NCBI GenBank assembly: GCA_965246795.1
Contig: CBDFFN010000004.1
Location: 124,001 to 188,000 of the forward strand
Length of the DNA stretch: 64,000 nucleotides
Direction: 5' to 3'
DNA from: JAJXWB01 sp965246795
Lineage (GTDB): Bacteria > Pseudomonadota > Alphaproteobacteria > Rhizobiales > Beijerinckiaceae
The notes below the pieces were generated by a model, which searched no databases, was not told the DNA's origin, and saw only the letters and a program-made list of their open reading frames with translations. Below are positions 50,981 through 59,666 of this stretch, piece after piece (position 1 is the stretch's first letter; every line of letters begins with the position of its first letter). Both the position numbers and the translations under genes were made by a program.

Positions 50981-51775
50981 CTAGCGCCCGGCGAATACAG
51001 GCGCGCGCTTCTCGACGAAGGCCTTTGCCGCCTCCTTGTGGTCAGCAGTCTCGGCGCAGCGAGAGTGATGCAATGCCTCGGCATCGAACACCGTCTCCAA
51101 CGTCGCATCCTCCGCGAGCGTGAGATTCTTCTTGATATAACCGAGCGTAACGGTCGGCCCCTTGGCCAGTTGCTTCGCGATGGCGCGCGCCTCGTCCATC
51201 ACCTGCGTATCCGGCACGGCGCGCGTCACAAGATCGATTTTTGCGGCCTCCTCGCCGGATAGTATCGGCGAGAGCAAATACAGTTCGCGCGCTTTCGCAG
51301 CGCCAAGAATTTTCGTCATGAAGAACGTGCCGCCGAAATCGCCGGAAAGACCGACCTTTGCGAAAGCTGTCGTGATCTTCGCGCTGTTTCCCGCAACGCG
51401 CAGATCGCAGGCCATCGCGAGCGAAAGACCAGCGCCCGCCGCTGCGCCTTCGATCGCTGCGACTGTCGGCTTCGACATCTCGTGCAGCATGCGTGCCGCT
51501 TCCATCCGCGCGCGCAGGCTTGCGACGCGCTGTTCGAGCGGTTGATCCTGCCCCGCACCGGCCGCGAAAGCCTTCACGTCGCCACCGACACAGAAGGCGC
51601 CACCTGCACCGGAAAGAAGGACGCAGCGCACCGCCGGATCGTTTGCGGCGCGCGCGAGTGCGGCAAGAAGCGCATCGAGCATCGCTTGGTTCATCGCGTT
51701 CTTGGCCGCCGGACGGTTCAGCACCAACGAGAAAACACCGTCTCCATCCAGCGTCTCGATCAGTTCGTCCGCCAT
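50981..51775 (-). CDS. enoyl-CoA hydratase/isomerase family protein
   Basis: A 264-residue crotonase-fold enzyme. The start at 51775 has a GGAGG box six bases before it. The oxyanion regions are GAGGAFCVGGDVKAFA and AIEGAAAGAGLSLAMACDLRVAG; the usual second catalytic acid of hydratases is replaced in the segment VGLSGDFGGTFFMTKILGAA (FAKVGL[SxD]GG), which is typical of isomerases or ring-opening members. It therefore may be a 2,3-hydratase or an isomerase such as PaaG-type. Close pairing with a VOC protein suggests a shared catabolic route, not identified here. Confidence 0.88.
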   Translation of the reverse strand: MADELIETLDGDGVFSLVLNRPAAKNAMNQAMLDALLAALARAANDPAVRCVLLSGAGGAFCVGGDVKAFAAGAGQDQPLEQRVASLRARMEAARMLHEMSKPTVAAIEGAAAGAGLSLAMACDLRVAGNSAKITTAFAKVGLSGDFGGTFFMTKILGAAKARELYLLSPILSGEEAAKIDLVTRAVPDTQVMDEARAIAKQLAKGPTVTLGYIKKNLTLAEDATLETVFDAEALHHSRCAETADHKEAAKAFVEKRAPVFAGR

Positions 51776-51903
51776 TCCATTCCTCCGCGATTGCTTTTGG
51801 CGAAGCATGGCGGATCGCCGCGGCAGTCACAACCGCATCACACGACCGGCGCTGGACGCGGACCACCCCCCGTTCTACTCATGCTTGCGAGAGGGTTCGT
51901 TGC

Positions 51904-52491
51904 ATGTCGCGTGGGGGAGCAACCGTCGGTACAAGCGCGTGGGCGACCGTTGTCCTTTGCGCGGCGCTCGCCGGCTGCAACCAGACGGCTGCAACGGTCG
52001 GGCCTGTCGACACACCGTCACGAATCGTTGCGCGCGCCGGTGTCTCGCCGCGCGGCGCAAGTGTCGCCATCGTCGACTTCGACGGCGGACCCGCCGACAC
52101 TGGCAGCCGTTTCTCGAGCGCCTTCGCGGATGCGGCCACAGCACGCGACATCACCATCGCGACGCCGGACCGCGCTGCCTACCTCCTGCGCGGCTATCTC
52201 ACGGCGACGCCCGTCGCGGAGGGCGTGCGTCTGACCTATGTCTGGGACCTGTTCGACCGTCGCAAGCAGCGCGCACAACGCCTGTCCGAAAGCGTGGTCG
52301 TGCCGCCGCGCGGCGCCGACCCTTGGGCCGCCGCCGACGATCTGAAAATCGGAGTGCTGGCGACCCGCGGCGCGCAAGATCTTGCTGACGTACTTACGAA
52401 TATGCCCGAAGCGGTCTCTGCAGCCGTCGCGCCAGGACAATCCGGCCGCAGCGCGCGTCGGGACGAGGGTGCGACAGCCGATGCACGCTGA
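51904..52491 (+). CDS. probable lipoprotein of unknown function
   Basis: A 195-residue exported protein. Its signal peptide ends in a lipobox, LCAALAGC, so Cys25 is probably acylated by the lipoprotein pathway. The mature part has GVSPRGASVAIVDFDGGPAD, a beta-alpha pattern with AYLLRGYLTATPVAEGVRLT and DLFDRRKQRAQRLSESVVVP, resembling small periplasmic domains that assist envelope assembly, but I recognise no family by name. The C-terminus is Arg/Ala-rich. It is divergent from the enoyl-CoA hydratase and stands 217 bases before prs. Confidence 0.75.
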   Translation: MSRGGATVGTSAWATVVLCAALAGCNQTAATVGPVDTPSRIVARAGVSPRGASVAIVDFDGGPADTGSRFSSAFADAATARDITIATPDRAAYLLRGYLTATPVAEGVRLTYVWDLFDRRKQRAQRLSESVVVPPRGADPWAAADDLKIGVLATRGAQDLADVLTNMPEAVSAAVAPGQSGRSARRDEGATADAR

Positions 52492-52596
52492 CCACACTCT
52501 TTCCTAAACCGCCGATTTCACCCGCGTCACCCTGCCGTCATATTGGCCCACACCGGGGTCGCTGGTATGAGGCCGACGCTGGCGCTTATTCGGTAA

Positions 52597-52681
52597 AAGT
52601 CGAGCGACTTCTTTTGCCGAAGACACGCGCCCGCGCTTTAAATGGCGTGTTTCTCCGTCGATTGCATGATTCCATGCGATC
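52597..52681. promoter_or_regulatory. inverted repeats in the prs leader
   Basis: AAGTCG-AG-CGACTT (52597-52610) is a perfect inverted repeat. GAT-T-GCATG-ATTC-CATGC-G-ATC (52660-52681) is an interrupted palindrome ending 27 bases before the prs start. They are candidate operator sites; no clear -35/-10 pair is visible between them. Confidence 0.35.
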
Positions 52682-52708
52682 GGGACGCGCGCTGGCGGCG
52701 GTTTGCGT

Positions 52709-53647
52709 ATGGCGATGAAGCTTCTGGCGGGGAATTCTAACCGCCCGCTGACCGAAGGCATTGCCGCCTATCTCGGCATGGCGATGACGGCCTGTCAGGT
52801 CCGGCGTTTCTCCGACATGGAAGTTTTCGTCGAGGTCCTCGAGAACGTGCGTGGCGAGGACACGTTTGTTGTCCAGTCGACGTCATATCCCGCCAACGAC
52901 CACATGATGGAGCTGCTCATCATGATGGACGCGCTGCGCCGCGCCTCGGCGAAGCGTATCACCGCCGTTGTGCCCTATTTCGGCTACGCGCGGCAGGACC
53001 GAAAGGTCGGCTCGCGTTCGCCGATCTCGGCGAAACTCGTCGCCAATCTCATCACGCGGGCTGGCGCCGACCGCGTGCTCACCGTCGATCTGCATGCCGG
53101 CCAAATCCAGGGCTTCTTCGACATCCCCACCGACAATCTGTTCGCTGCGCCTGTCATGGTGCGCGACATCAAAGCGCGTCTCGATCTGTCGAACGTGATG
53201 GTCGTGTCGCCTGACGTCGGCGGCGTGGTGCGCGCGCGTGCGCTGGCGAAACGCATCGATGCGCCGCTCGCCATCGTCGACAAACGCCGCGAACGCGCCG
53301 GCGAATCCGAAGTGATGAACATCGTCGGCGAAGTGTCCGGCAAATCCTGCATCCTTGTCGACGATATCGTCGATTCCGGCGGCACGCTTGTGAATGCTGC
53401 CGATGCGCTCATCAAGAACGGCGCGCGCGATGTCTCCGCCTACATCACGCATGGCGTGCTCTCGAACGGCGCAGCAGGGCGGATTGCGGGTTCGCAGCTC
53501 AAAGAACTTGTGATCACCGACACGATCCTGCCGACGGAAGCGGTGCGGCTCGCACGAAACATCCGCGTGCTTTCCGTTGCGCCGTTGATCGGCGAAGCCA
53601 TCGCCCGAACAGCGAAAGAAGAGAGTGTGTCGAGCCTGTTCGACTGA
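52709..53647 (+). CDS. prs: ribose-phosphate pyrophosphokinase
   Basis: Makes PRPP from ribose 5-phosphate and ATP for nucleotide, histidine and tryptophan synthesis. The 312-residue frame has the class I markers: FVVQSTSYPANDHMMELLIM, RITAVVPYFGYARQDRKVGS, VLTVDLHAGQIQGFFDIPTD, SPDVGGVVRARALA and the PRPP loop CILVDDIVDSGGTLVNAAD. ATG codons at 52709 and 52715 both give a normal N-terminus (AMKLLAGNSNRPL); the first is used here. Confidence 0.97.
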   Translation: MAMKLLAGNSNRPLTEGIAAYLGMAMTACQVRRFSDMEVFVEVLENVRGEDTFVVQSTSYPANDHMMELLIMMDALRRASAKRITAVVPYFGYARQDRKVGSRSPISAKLVANLITRAGADRVLTVDLHAGQIQGFFDIPTDNLFAAPVMVRDIKARLDLSNVMVVSPDVGGVVRARALAKRIDAPLAIVDKRRERAGESEVMNIVGEVSGKSCILVDDIVDSGGTLVNAADALIKNGARDVSAYITHGVLSNGAAGRIAGSQLKELVITDTILPTEAVRLARNIRVLSVAPLIGEAIARTAKEESVSSLFD

Positions 53648-53715
53648 GCGTCCCGCTCGCGTTCACGGCGTGTTCCTGCTAAGCTCTTTTTGACATCGCT
53701 ACTGGATTAACGCCG

Positions 53716-53928
53716 ATGGGCGCGACCGCTAAAATCGCTCCAGATCACACGATCGAAATTCCTGAGCGTCTGCGCGGCGAGGCCGGGTGGCAGCCGGGCC
53801 AGGAAGTCATGCTCACTCTTAACCGCGATAATCCTACGCCGGTCGCGTTGCATCCATTGGATGCCGTGCGTGGCATCGCCAAAGGTGCAAATCCCGAAAA
53901 TTATCGCGATCGCAACGACCGTTATTGA
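53716..53928 (+). CDS. vapB: VapB-type antitoxin (AbrB/SpoVT fold)
   Basis: A 70-residue swapped-hairpin DNA-binding protein. Residues 5-45 form the AbrB-type domain (IAPDHTIEIPERLRGEAGWQPGQEV) and the tail reads AVRGIAKGANPENYRDRNDR, the toxin-clamping part of rhizobial VapB proteins (normally GIAxGAxxxxYRDRxDRY). Antitoxins of this type bind and inhibit a PIN-domain toxin encoded just downstream. Here the toxin gene survives only as a relic, so the antitoxin is an orphan; it may still repress its own operon or shield against a related toxin from elsewhere. Confidence 0.88.
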   Translation: MGATAKIAPDHTIEIPERLRGEAGWQPGQEVMLTLNRDNPTPVALHPLDAVRGIAKGANPENYRDRNDRY

Positions 53929-54005
53929 TGCGTGTCATCGATACGTCTGACGCGCATTTCAATGACCTGCCCGGCGTCGTCTACGTAACGAAGGCCGACG
54001 CATGA
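53928..54005 (+). pseudogene. vapC: VapC toxin relic with large internal deletion
   Basis: An ATG overlapping the vapB stop opens a 25-codon frame: MRVIDTS, the normal VapC start with its first catalytic aspartate, is joined in frame to DAHFNDLPGVVYV, the normal VapC C-terminus that follows the last acidic residue. The entire middle of the PIN domain, about 105-110 codons with the other catalytic acids, is missing. The stop overlaps the ruvB start (ATGA), so the reading frame continuity into ruvB may have been kept. The product cannot be an active RNase. Confidence 0.82.
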
Positions 54006-55036
54006 GCGAAGTGTCCCGCATCGTTACGCCGGAACGCCGCGACGACGATTCCGATACGTCGCTGCGTCCGCTTTCACTTGCCGATTTCACCGGCCAAGCA
54101 GCAGCGCGCGAGAACCTTCGCGTCTTCATCGAAGCCGCAAAACAACGGAAAGATGCTCTCGACCACGTGCTCTTCGTCGGACCGCCCGGCCTCGGCAAGA
54201 CGACGCTGGCGCAGATCGTTGCGCGCGAACTCGGCGTCAATTTCCGTTCGACGTCGGGTCCTGTCATCGCCAAGGCCGGCGACCTCGCCGCGCAGCTCAC
54301 CAATCTCGAAGAGCGCGATGTGCTCTTCATTGACGAAATCCACCGCCTCAACCCGGCGGTAGAGGAAATCCTTTATCCCGCGATGGAGGACTTTCAGCTC
54401 GATCTCGTCATCGGCGAAGGTCCTGCCGCGCGTTCGGTGAAGATCGATCTCGCGAGATTCACGCTGGTCGGTGCGACGACGCGCGCGGGTCTGCTCACGA
54501 CGCCGTTGCGCGACCGCTTCGGCATTCCGATCCGGCTCAATTTCTACACCGTCCAAGAACTCGAGAGCATTGTGACGCGAGGCGGGCGCGTTCTCGGCAT
54601 GCCGCTGACGCCCGATGGCGCGAACGAGATCGCCCGCCGCGCGCGCGGCACGCCGCGCATCGCCGGTCGCTTACTTCGGCGTGTGCGTGACTTCGCCACC
54701 GTCGACGGCGCAAAACAGATCGACCGCGCTGCCGCCGATCGCGCGCTGAAATTGCTCGATGTCGACGAGGCCGGCCTCGACGGCATGGACCGTCGCTACC
54801 TCGGCACGATCGCAAAATCCTTCGGCGGCGGCCCCGTCGGGATCGAAACTATGGCGGCCGCGCTCTCCGAACCACGCGACGCGATCGAGGAGATCATCGA
54901 GCCGTTCCTCATCCAGCAAGGTTTTCTGCAGCGCACGCCGCGCGGACGGCTGCTGACGGGGCACGCGTTCAAGCATCTCGGGCTCGACGAACCCGCGCGT
55001 CCCGCGTCGCAATTCGGCCTCTTCGAAGAGGATTGA
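54002..55036 (+). CDS. ruvB: Holliday junction branch migration helicase RuvB
   Basis: ATPase motor of the RuvABC resolvasome. The 344-residue protein has LSLADFTGQAAARENLRVFI, Walker A GPPGLGKTTLAQ, Walker B VLFIDEIHRLN, sensor I VGATTRAG and a C-terminal winged helix with FLIQQGFLQRTPRGRLLTGH. ruvB is often preceded by ruvC and ruvA and followed by tolQ-pal genes; here it stands behind a toxin-antitoxin remnant, and terC follows in the opposite direction. Translation is coupled to the VapC relic by an ATGA overlap. The start (MSEVSRIVTPERRDDDSDT) is typical of alphaproteobacteria. Confidence 0.97.
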   Translation: MSEVSRIVTPERRDDDSDTSLRPLSLADFTGQAAARENLRVFIEAAKQRKDALDHVLFVGPPGLGKTTLAQIVARELGVNFRSTSGPVIAKAGDLAAQLTNLEERDVLFIDEIHRLNPAVEEILYPAMEDFQLDLVIGEGPAARSVKIDLARFTLVGATTRAGLLTTPLRDRFGIPIRLNFYTVQELESIVTRGGRVLGMPLTPDGANEIARRARGTPRIAGRLLRRVRDFATVDGAKQIDRAAADRALKLLDVDEAGLDGMDRRYLGTIAKSFGGGPVGIETMAAALSEPRDAIEEIIEPFLIQQGFLQRTPRGRLLTGHAFKHLGLDEPARPASQFGLFEED

Positions 55037-55040
55037 GGCG

Positions 55041-56576
55041 TTACACCAAATCGCGGGCAGCGATGCGCACTTGGCCCGCATTACGCCCGTCCAGATCGAT
55101 GACCTGGAGTTCGAGATCGCCATGTGAGACGCGGTCGCCCGCATTCGGCAGGCGTTCGAGTTTTGCGAGGATGAGGCCGGCAACCGTCGTGTAGCGATCC
55201 GTGGCATCGGCGAGATCGTGTCCGATGGCGGCGCCAAGCCTGCGCACGTCCTGCCCGCCATCGACGAGCCATTCGTTCTCGGACACCTGCGTTGGCGCCG
55301 AGCCCGCTTCGTCGGCGTCGGGAAAGTCACCGGCGATGGCTTCGAGAATGTCGAAGGGCGTTACCACCCCTTGCACCGAGCCATGCTCGTCGGCAACGAC
55401 AGCAAAACGCGACGCTTCCGCCCGTAGCAGAGATACAGCGCGAAGTGCGCCAAGCGTGTCCGGCAGCACGAGCGGCGGGCGCGACAGACGCACCGGATCG
55501 AAGGGCGCATCGGCCGGCGCAGCGAGCAGATCGCGCGTACGCGCGACGCCGACGACATTGTCGACGCGATCGAGCGCCAGCAGCACATGCGTATGGGTCA
55601 GCTTCTCGACGGCCTCGCGCATCGCCTCGGGTGGTTTTGCAACGTCAAGCCACTGCACGTCGCCGCGCGGCGTCATCAGCGAGCGCAGACGCCGCTCGCT
55701 GAGTTCGAGCACGCCATGCAACATGGCGCGTTCGTCGTTCGCGGCGGCAGGCCCGGTGCCAGCAGGCGCGGTCTCGGTTTGCTGCGGCTCGCCTTCGTCG
55801 CGTCCGGCGAGCAGGCGCAGGATGATCTCGGACGCGCGCTCGCGGCGGCTAGCTGTTGCAGACCGCCGGTCGACATTGCGCCGGCGCAATTCGTTCGCTG
55901 CCTCGACCAGCACCGAGAAGACGATCGCAGCGTAGAGATAGGCTTTCGGAATATGCAGCCCGAACCCTTCTGTGATCAGGCTAAACCCGATGAGGAGCAG
56001 GAAACCGAGGCACAGAATGACGACGGTCGGCCGTCGATTGACGAAGGCGGTCAGCGGCCCCGAAGCCAAGATCATGACCGCCATAGCGACAATGACGGCA
56101 ATCACCATCACCGACAGGTGCTCCACCATGCCGATGGCCGTGATGATGCTGTCGAGCGAGAAGACGAGATCGAGCAGGATGATCTGCACGATCACCTGCC
56201 AGAAGGCCGGACCTTTGCGGCGCGCGCCGGTGCCGTGCATGCCGGCCTCGATGCGCTCGTTGAGTTCTGTGACGCCCTTCGCAAGCAGGAAGATGCCGCC
56301 GGCCAGCAGGATCAGATCGCGGCCGGAAAAGGCGAAACCAAACGCCGACACCAGCGGCGTCGTGAGTTTGGCGAGGATCGACAGCGTCGCGAGTAGACCG
56401 AGCCGCATAAGCAGCGCAAGCGTCAGGCCGATCAGCCGCGCCTGCCGGCGTTGTGACGGCGGCAGGCGGTCCGCAAGGATGGCCGTGAAGACGAGATTGT
56501 CGATCCCGAGGACGATCTCGAGACCGATCAGCGTCGCGAGGCCGATCCAGGCGTTGGGGTCGTTGATCCAGCTCAT
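55041..56576 (-). CDS. TerC-family membrane protein with CBS and CorC/HlyC domains
   Basis: A 511-residue fusion. The N-terminal half is a TerC/YoaE-type membrane domain of about seven segments starting MSWINDPNAWIGLATLIGLE and including the conserved acidic EIVLGIDNLVF and DLVFSLDSIITAIGM, which may bind a metal. A CBS pair follows (residues about 295-415, opening ELSERRLRSLMTPRGDVQWL) and then a CorC_HlyC transporter-associated domain (ENEWLVDGGQDVRRLGAAIG). TerC-type proteins are associated with metal efflux, manganese homeostasis and envelope protein export. It is the YoaE/YegH-like form found in many proteobacteria. Confidence 0.93.
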   Translation of the reverse strand: MSWINDPNAWIGLATLIGLEIVLGIDNLVFTAILADRLPPSQRRQARLIGLTLALLMRLGLLATLSILAKLTTPLVSAFGFAFSGRDLILLAGGIFLLAKGVTELNERIEAGMHGTGARRKGPAFWQVIVQIILLDLVFSLDSIITAIGMVEHLSVMVIAVIVAMAVMILASGPLTAFVNRRPTVVILCLGFLLLIGFSLITEGFGLHIPKAYLYAAIVFSVLVEAANELRRRNVDRRSATASRRERASEIILRLLAGRDEGEPQQTETAPAGTGPAAANDERAMLHGVLELSERRLRSLMTPRGDVQWLDVAKPPEAMREAVEKLTHTHVLLALDRVDNVVGVARTRDLLAAPADAPFDPVRLSRPPLVLPDTLGALRAVSLLRAEASRFAVVADEHGSVQGVVTPFDILEAIAGDFPDADEAGSAPTQVSENEWLVDGGQDVRRLGAAIGHDLADATDRYTTVAGLILAKLERLPNAGDRVSHGDLELQVIDLDGRNAGQVRIAARDLV

Positions 56577-56662
56577 GATGCCGCTATCGATAGCGCGGAT
56601 CGTGTCCCGCGCCTTGCGGAAATATTGGCGCCCTTGGTCGCACGCGGGCTAGGCTCGCGCCT

Positions 56663-57079
56663 ATGTCCGCTCACCTTTTCCCGATCCGCGTCTATTATGA
56701 GGACACGGATTTTTCCGGCGCCGTGTACCACGCGAACTACTTGCGCTTTTTCGAACGCGGGCGGTCGGAGTGCCTGCGTGCGCTCGGCGTCCATCATCGC
56801 GCTTTGTTCGAGGGTGCGGACGGAGCCTCGCCGTTCGCGTTCGTCGTGCGCGGGATTTCGATCGAATATCTCGTGCCGGCGCTCATGGACGACGATCTGC
56901 AGGTTGAGACCCGGACCGCCGAGGTTCGCGGCGCCAGCGCTCGCATGGCGCAGCGGCTCTTGCGGAGAGACACCGTCCTGTCGACGGCAGACGTGCGCGT
57001 CGCCGCCGTATCGCAAGGACGGGCCGTGCGCTTTCCGCCCAATGTGCGCGCGGCGTTCGAGCGTTCTCTGAAAGGCTAG
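56663..57079 (+). CDS. ybgC: YbgC-type acyl-CoA thioesterase
   Basis: A 138-residue hotdog-fold thioesterase. The catalytic segment is RVYYEDTDFSGAVYHANYLRF, with the aspartate of DTDFSG and NYLRFFERGRSE typical of YbgC (DTDAGGVVYHANY). In many bacteria the gene starts the tol-pal cluster and may act on short acyl-CoA linked to envelope lipid handling. Here no tolQRAB-pal follows; its 3' end overlaps a convergent cupin gene by four bases instead. Confidence 0.92.
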   Translation: MSAHLFPIRVYYEDTDFSGAVYHANYLRFFERGRSECLRALGVHHRALFEGADGASPFAFVVRGISIEYLVPALMDDDLQVETRTAEVRGASARMAQRLLRRDTVLSTADVRVAAVSQGRAVRFPPNVRAAFERSLKG

Positions 57080-57579
57080 TCCAGATAGGTCGTCAGCTGC
57101 GCGCCTTCGTCGGCGACGAAGACCGCGAGCAGCTCGGCCGGCTCGGTCGCACTTGCGTTAGCGGAGATGCGGTGGATGGCGCCGGGCGGCTCGAAGAACG
57201 TCTGGCCGACCGTGAAATCTTGCACCTCGCCGCCGTCAAGCTGCGAGCGGATGACGCCTTTCGTCACTGTCGCAGTGACGGACCCGGCGTGCCGATGCGC
57301 CGGCGTGAAGCCACCCGGCCCATAGGTGACGCGCACGATCGTTACGCTTTTGCCGGGAACGTTGGGCAGCGCATAGGAGCCGAGCGGCGTCACGGTCTGT
57401 GCGTGGCCGGCACTGGCATTCGTGGCACAGAGCGGCGCGTCGAGCACGCTTTCGAGCCCGTCGCGCGTTGCGGGGTGGGCGACAACGAACAGAGTCGCAA
57501 TCCCAGCGAGTGCCGCAAGCGCAAGGCTGGCGAGATGAAACTTCGGGACATCACCCCGCGTGATTGCAGCAGCCATCAT
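57076..57579 (-). CDS. cupin-domain protein with N-terminal membrane anchor
   Basis: About 167 residues from the ATG at 57579. A hydrophobic segment (FHLASLALAALAGIATLFVV) near the N-terminus is either an uncleaved anchor or a signal. The remainder is a single cupin: VTYGPGGFTPAHRHAGSVTATVTKG with metal-type histidines, FFEPPGAIHRISANAS with a further histidine. The layout resembles small exported cupins of unknown function. It is convergent with ybgC, with overlapping stops. No substrate or pathway can be proposed. Confidence 0.8.
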   Translation of the reverse strand: MMAAAITRGDVPKFHLASLALAALAGIATLFVVAHPATRDGLESVLDAPLCATNASAGHAQTVTPLGSYALPNVPGKSVTIVRVTYGPGGFTPAHRHAGSVTATVTKGVIRSQLDGGEVQDFTVGQTFFEPPGAIHRISANASATEPAELLAVFVADEGAQLTTYLD

Positions 57580-57666
57580 CACCCTCCACCTTGCGCAAAC
57601 TTTATCGCGCAACGACGAGAGGGCAATATCAGGCGGCGAACACGTGCGTTGCAGCGGGCCGTGAGA

Positions 57667-59571
57667 TCAGGCGACGCTGCGGGACAATATCCGCGCTAGG
57701 CGCATGGAGAACGCACGCGCATCCGCAGGACGCTCGCCATCGAGAACGCGCGCGTCGTCGAGCAGGAGATGCGCCGCATCGGTACGAAGATTAGCATCCT
57801 TCGCGCGCGCGAGCGCGACAACAAGTTCGTGCCGCGGGTTAATCTCAAGGATCGGCTTGGCGGACTCTCCCAACTGTCCCGCGCCCGCCAGAATGCGTTC
57901 GAGCTGCCGGTCGGGTCCGCGCTCCGTCGCCACAAGACAGACCGCGCTGTCGGTGAGACGGTCGGACACGCGCACGTCCGATACAGCGTCGCCAAGCGTC
58001 TCCTTCACGAAGCCGACAAACTCCGTCACTTCGGCTGTCGTTTCGACAGGAGTGTCGGCAGACTCATCGAGCCGCTTGATCAGCGCGAGATCGGCGCCGC
58101 CCTGCGTCACCGACTTGAACGGCTTGCCCTCAAATTCACGCACGCCCGTGACCCAGAAACTATCTACGGGGTCCGACAGCAGCAAAACTTCCACGCCGCG
58201 TGCGCGAAACCCTTCGAGCTGCGGCGAGAATTCGACGCGCGCCGCATCGTCCCCGGTGATGTAGTAGATCGCTGTCTGATTTTCTTTGAGATCGGCGATG
58301 TAGTCTTTCATGGCGCGTTGTCCGCCAGCCGATGTCGTCGTCTTGAAGCGCGCCAGCTTCAGAAGCTGTTCGCGACGCTCGAAGTCTTCGTACAGCCCTT
58401 CCTTCAGCACCGGGCCGAACGTGTCCCACAATTTCGTGTAGGCATCCGGCTCCTTGTCGGCGAGCTTTTCGAAGTCGCCGATGATACGATTTGTGACTCC
58501 CTTGCGGATCGCCGAGAGGATCGGGCTTTCCTGGATCATCTCGCGAGAGACGTTGAGCGGTAAATCCGTCGAGTCGACGATGCCGCGGACGAAACGCAGA
58601 TAACGCGGCAGTACCTCCGCGTCGTCGGTGATGAAGACGCGGCGCACGTAGAGTTTTACGCGGCCCTTCCGGTCCGGATCGAACAGGTCGAAAGGCTTTG
58701 TCGACGGCACGAAGAGCAGCGCCGAATAATCATGCCGTCCTTCAGCGCGGAAATGCACGGTCAGCGCGGGCTCGTCGTACTGGCCTGCGACGCTGCGGTA
58801 GAAGTCGGCGTATTCCTCTTTGGTGACGGCGCTCTTCGGCTTCGTCCAGAGCGCAGCGCCGTCTGCAAGTTCTTGCGCCTCCTCGCCGGGTTTTTCGACG
58901 ATCGCAATCGGCACGGGCACGTGGCCCGACTGCGTGCGGACGATCTGCTCGACCTTCCAGCGCTGGGAATAGTCCTTCGTCTCGTCCTTCAACTGCAGCA
59001 CGACGCGCGTGCCGCGCATCGGCGCCCTGTCCAGCGAAATATCTTCGACCGTGTACACGCCAAGCCCGTCCGACGACCAATGCGCGGCTTGATCCGTTCC
59101 CGCAGGGCGCGAGAAGACATCGACACGATCGGCGACCATGAATGCGGAATAAAAGCCGACACCGAACTGGCCGATCAGTTGCGCGCCCTTGCCGTCGCCT
59201 TCGGCGGCCTGGGCACCGATGCGGTCCATGAAGGCGCGCGTGCCCGAACGCGCGATGGTCCCCAACGCCTCGGCCATGTCGCCAGCGCTCATGCCGATGC
59301 CGTTGTCCTCAATCGTGAGCGTCTTCGCATCGGGATCAAGCGCGATGGTGATTTTAGGTTTCGGGTCTTCGCCGAGCAGATCGGGATGCGCGATCGCCTC
59401 GTATCGCAGCTTCTCGCAAGCGTCGGCCGCGTTGGAGACCAGTTCGCGGAGAAAAACGTCCTTATCGGAATAGACCGAATGCACCATCATGTGCAGAAGC
59501 TTCGCCACATCCGCCTCGAATGGGCGCTGCGCGGCGGTTTCGACCTGATCCGTGGTGGGGCTGTCCGTCAT
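57667..59571 (-). CDS. htpG: Hsp90-family chaperone HtpG
   Basis: ATP-dependent chaperone. The start at 59571 (MTDSPTTDQVETAAQRPFEA) gives 634 residues. The GHKL ATPase domain is complete: VFLRELVSNAADACEKLRYE, LTIEDNGIGMSAGDMAE, IGQFGVGFYSAFMVADRV, GTRVVLQLKD; the middle domain has LYVRRVFITDDAEVLPRYLR and RGIVDSTDLPLNVSREMIQE; the C-terminal domain is present. An in-frame codon upstream would add 23 residues with no counterpart in the family. It stands 92 bases downstream-to-start of the divergent glutathione transferase gene. Confidence 0.97.
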   Translation of the reverse strand: MTDSPTTDQVETAAQRPFEADVAKLLHMMVHSVYSDKDVFLRELVSNAADACEKLRYEAIAHPDLLGEDPKPKITIALDPDAKTLTIEDNGIGMSAGDMAEALGTIARSGTRAFMDRIGAQAAEGDGKGAQLIGQFGVGFYSAFMVADRVDVFSRPAGTDQAAHWSSDGLGVYTVEDISLDRAPMRGTRVVLQLKDETKDYSQRWKVEQIVRTQSGHVPVPIAIVEKPGEEAQELADGAALWTKPKSAVTKEEYADFYRSVAGQYDEPALTVHFRAEGRHDYSALLFVPSTKPFDLFDPDRKGRVKLYVRRVFITDDAEVLPRYLRFVRGIVDSTDLPLNVSREMIQESPILSAIRKGVTNRIIGDFEKLADKEPDAYTKLWDTFGPVLKEGLYEDFERREQLLKLARFKTTTSAGGQRAMKDYIADLKENQTAIYYITGDDAARVEFSPQLEGFRARGVEVLLLSDPVDSFWVTGVREFEGKPFKSVTQGGADLALIKRLDESADTPVETTAEVTEFVGFVKETLGDAVSDVRVSDRLTDSAVCLVATERGPDRQLERILAGAGQLGESAKPILEINPRHELVVALARAKDANLRTDAAHLLLDDARVLDGERPADARAFSMRLARILSRSVA

Positions 59572-59666
59572 GGATTTTTGGCTCGGGGGTGGCTGACTGG
59601 AATTTCGGCCCGACATGGCTGGAAGGCGGACCCGTTTCAAGAGCCCGCGAATAGGGAGATTTCGAC

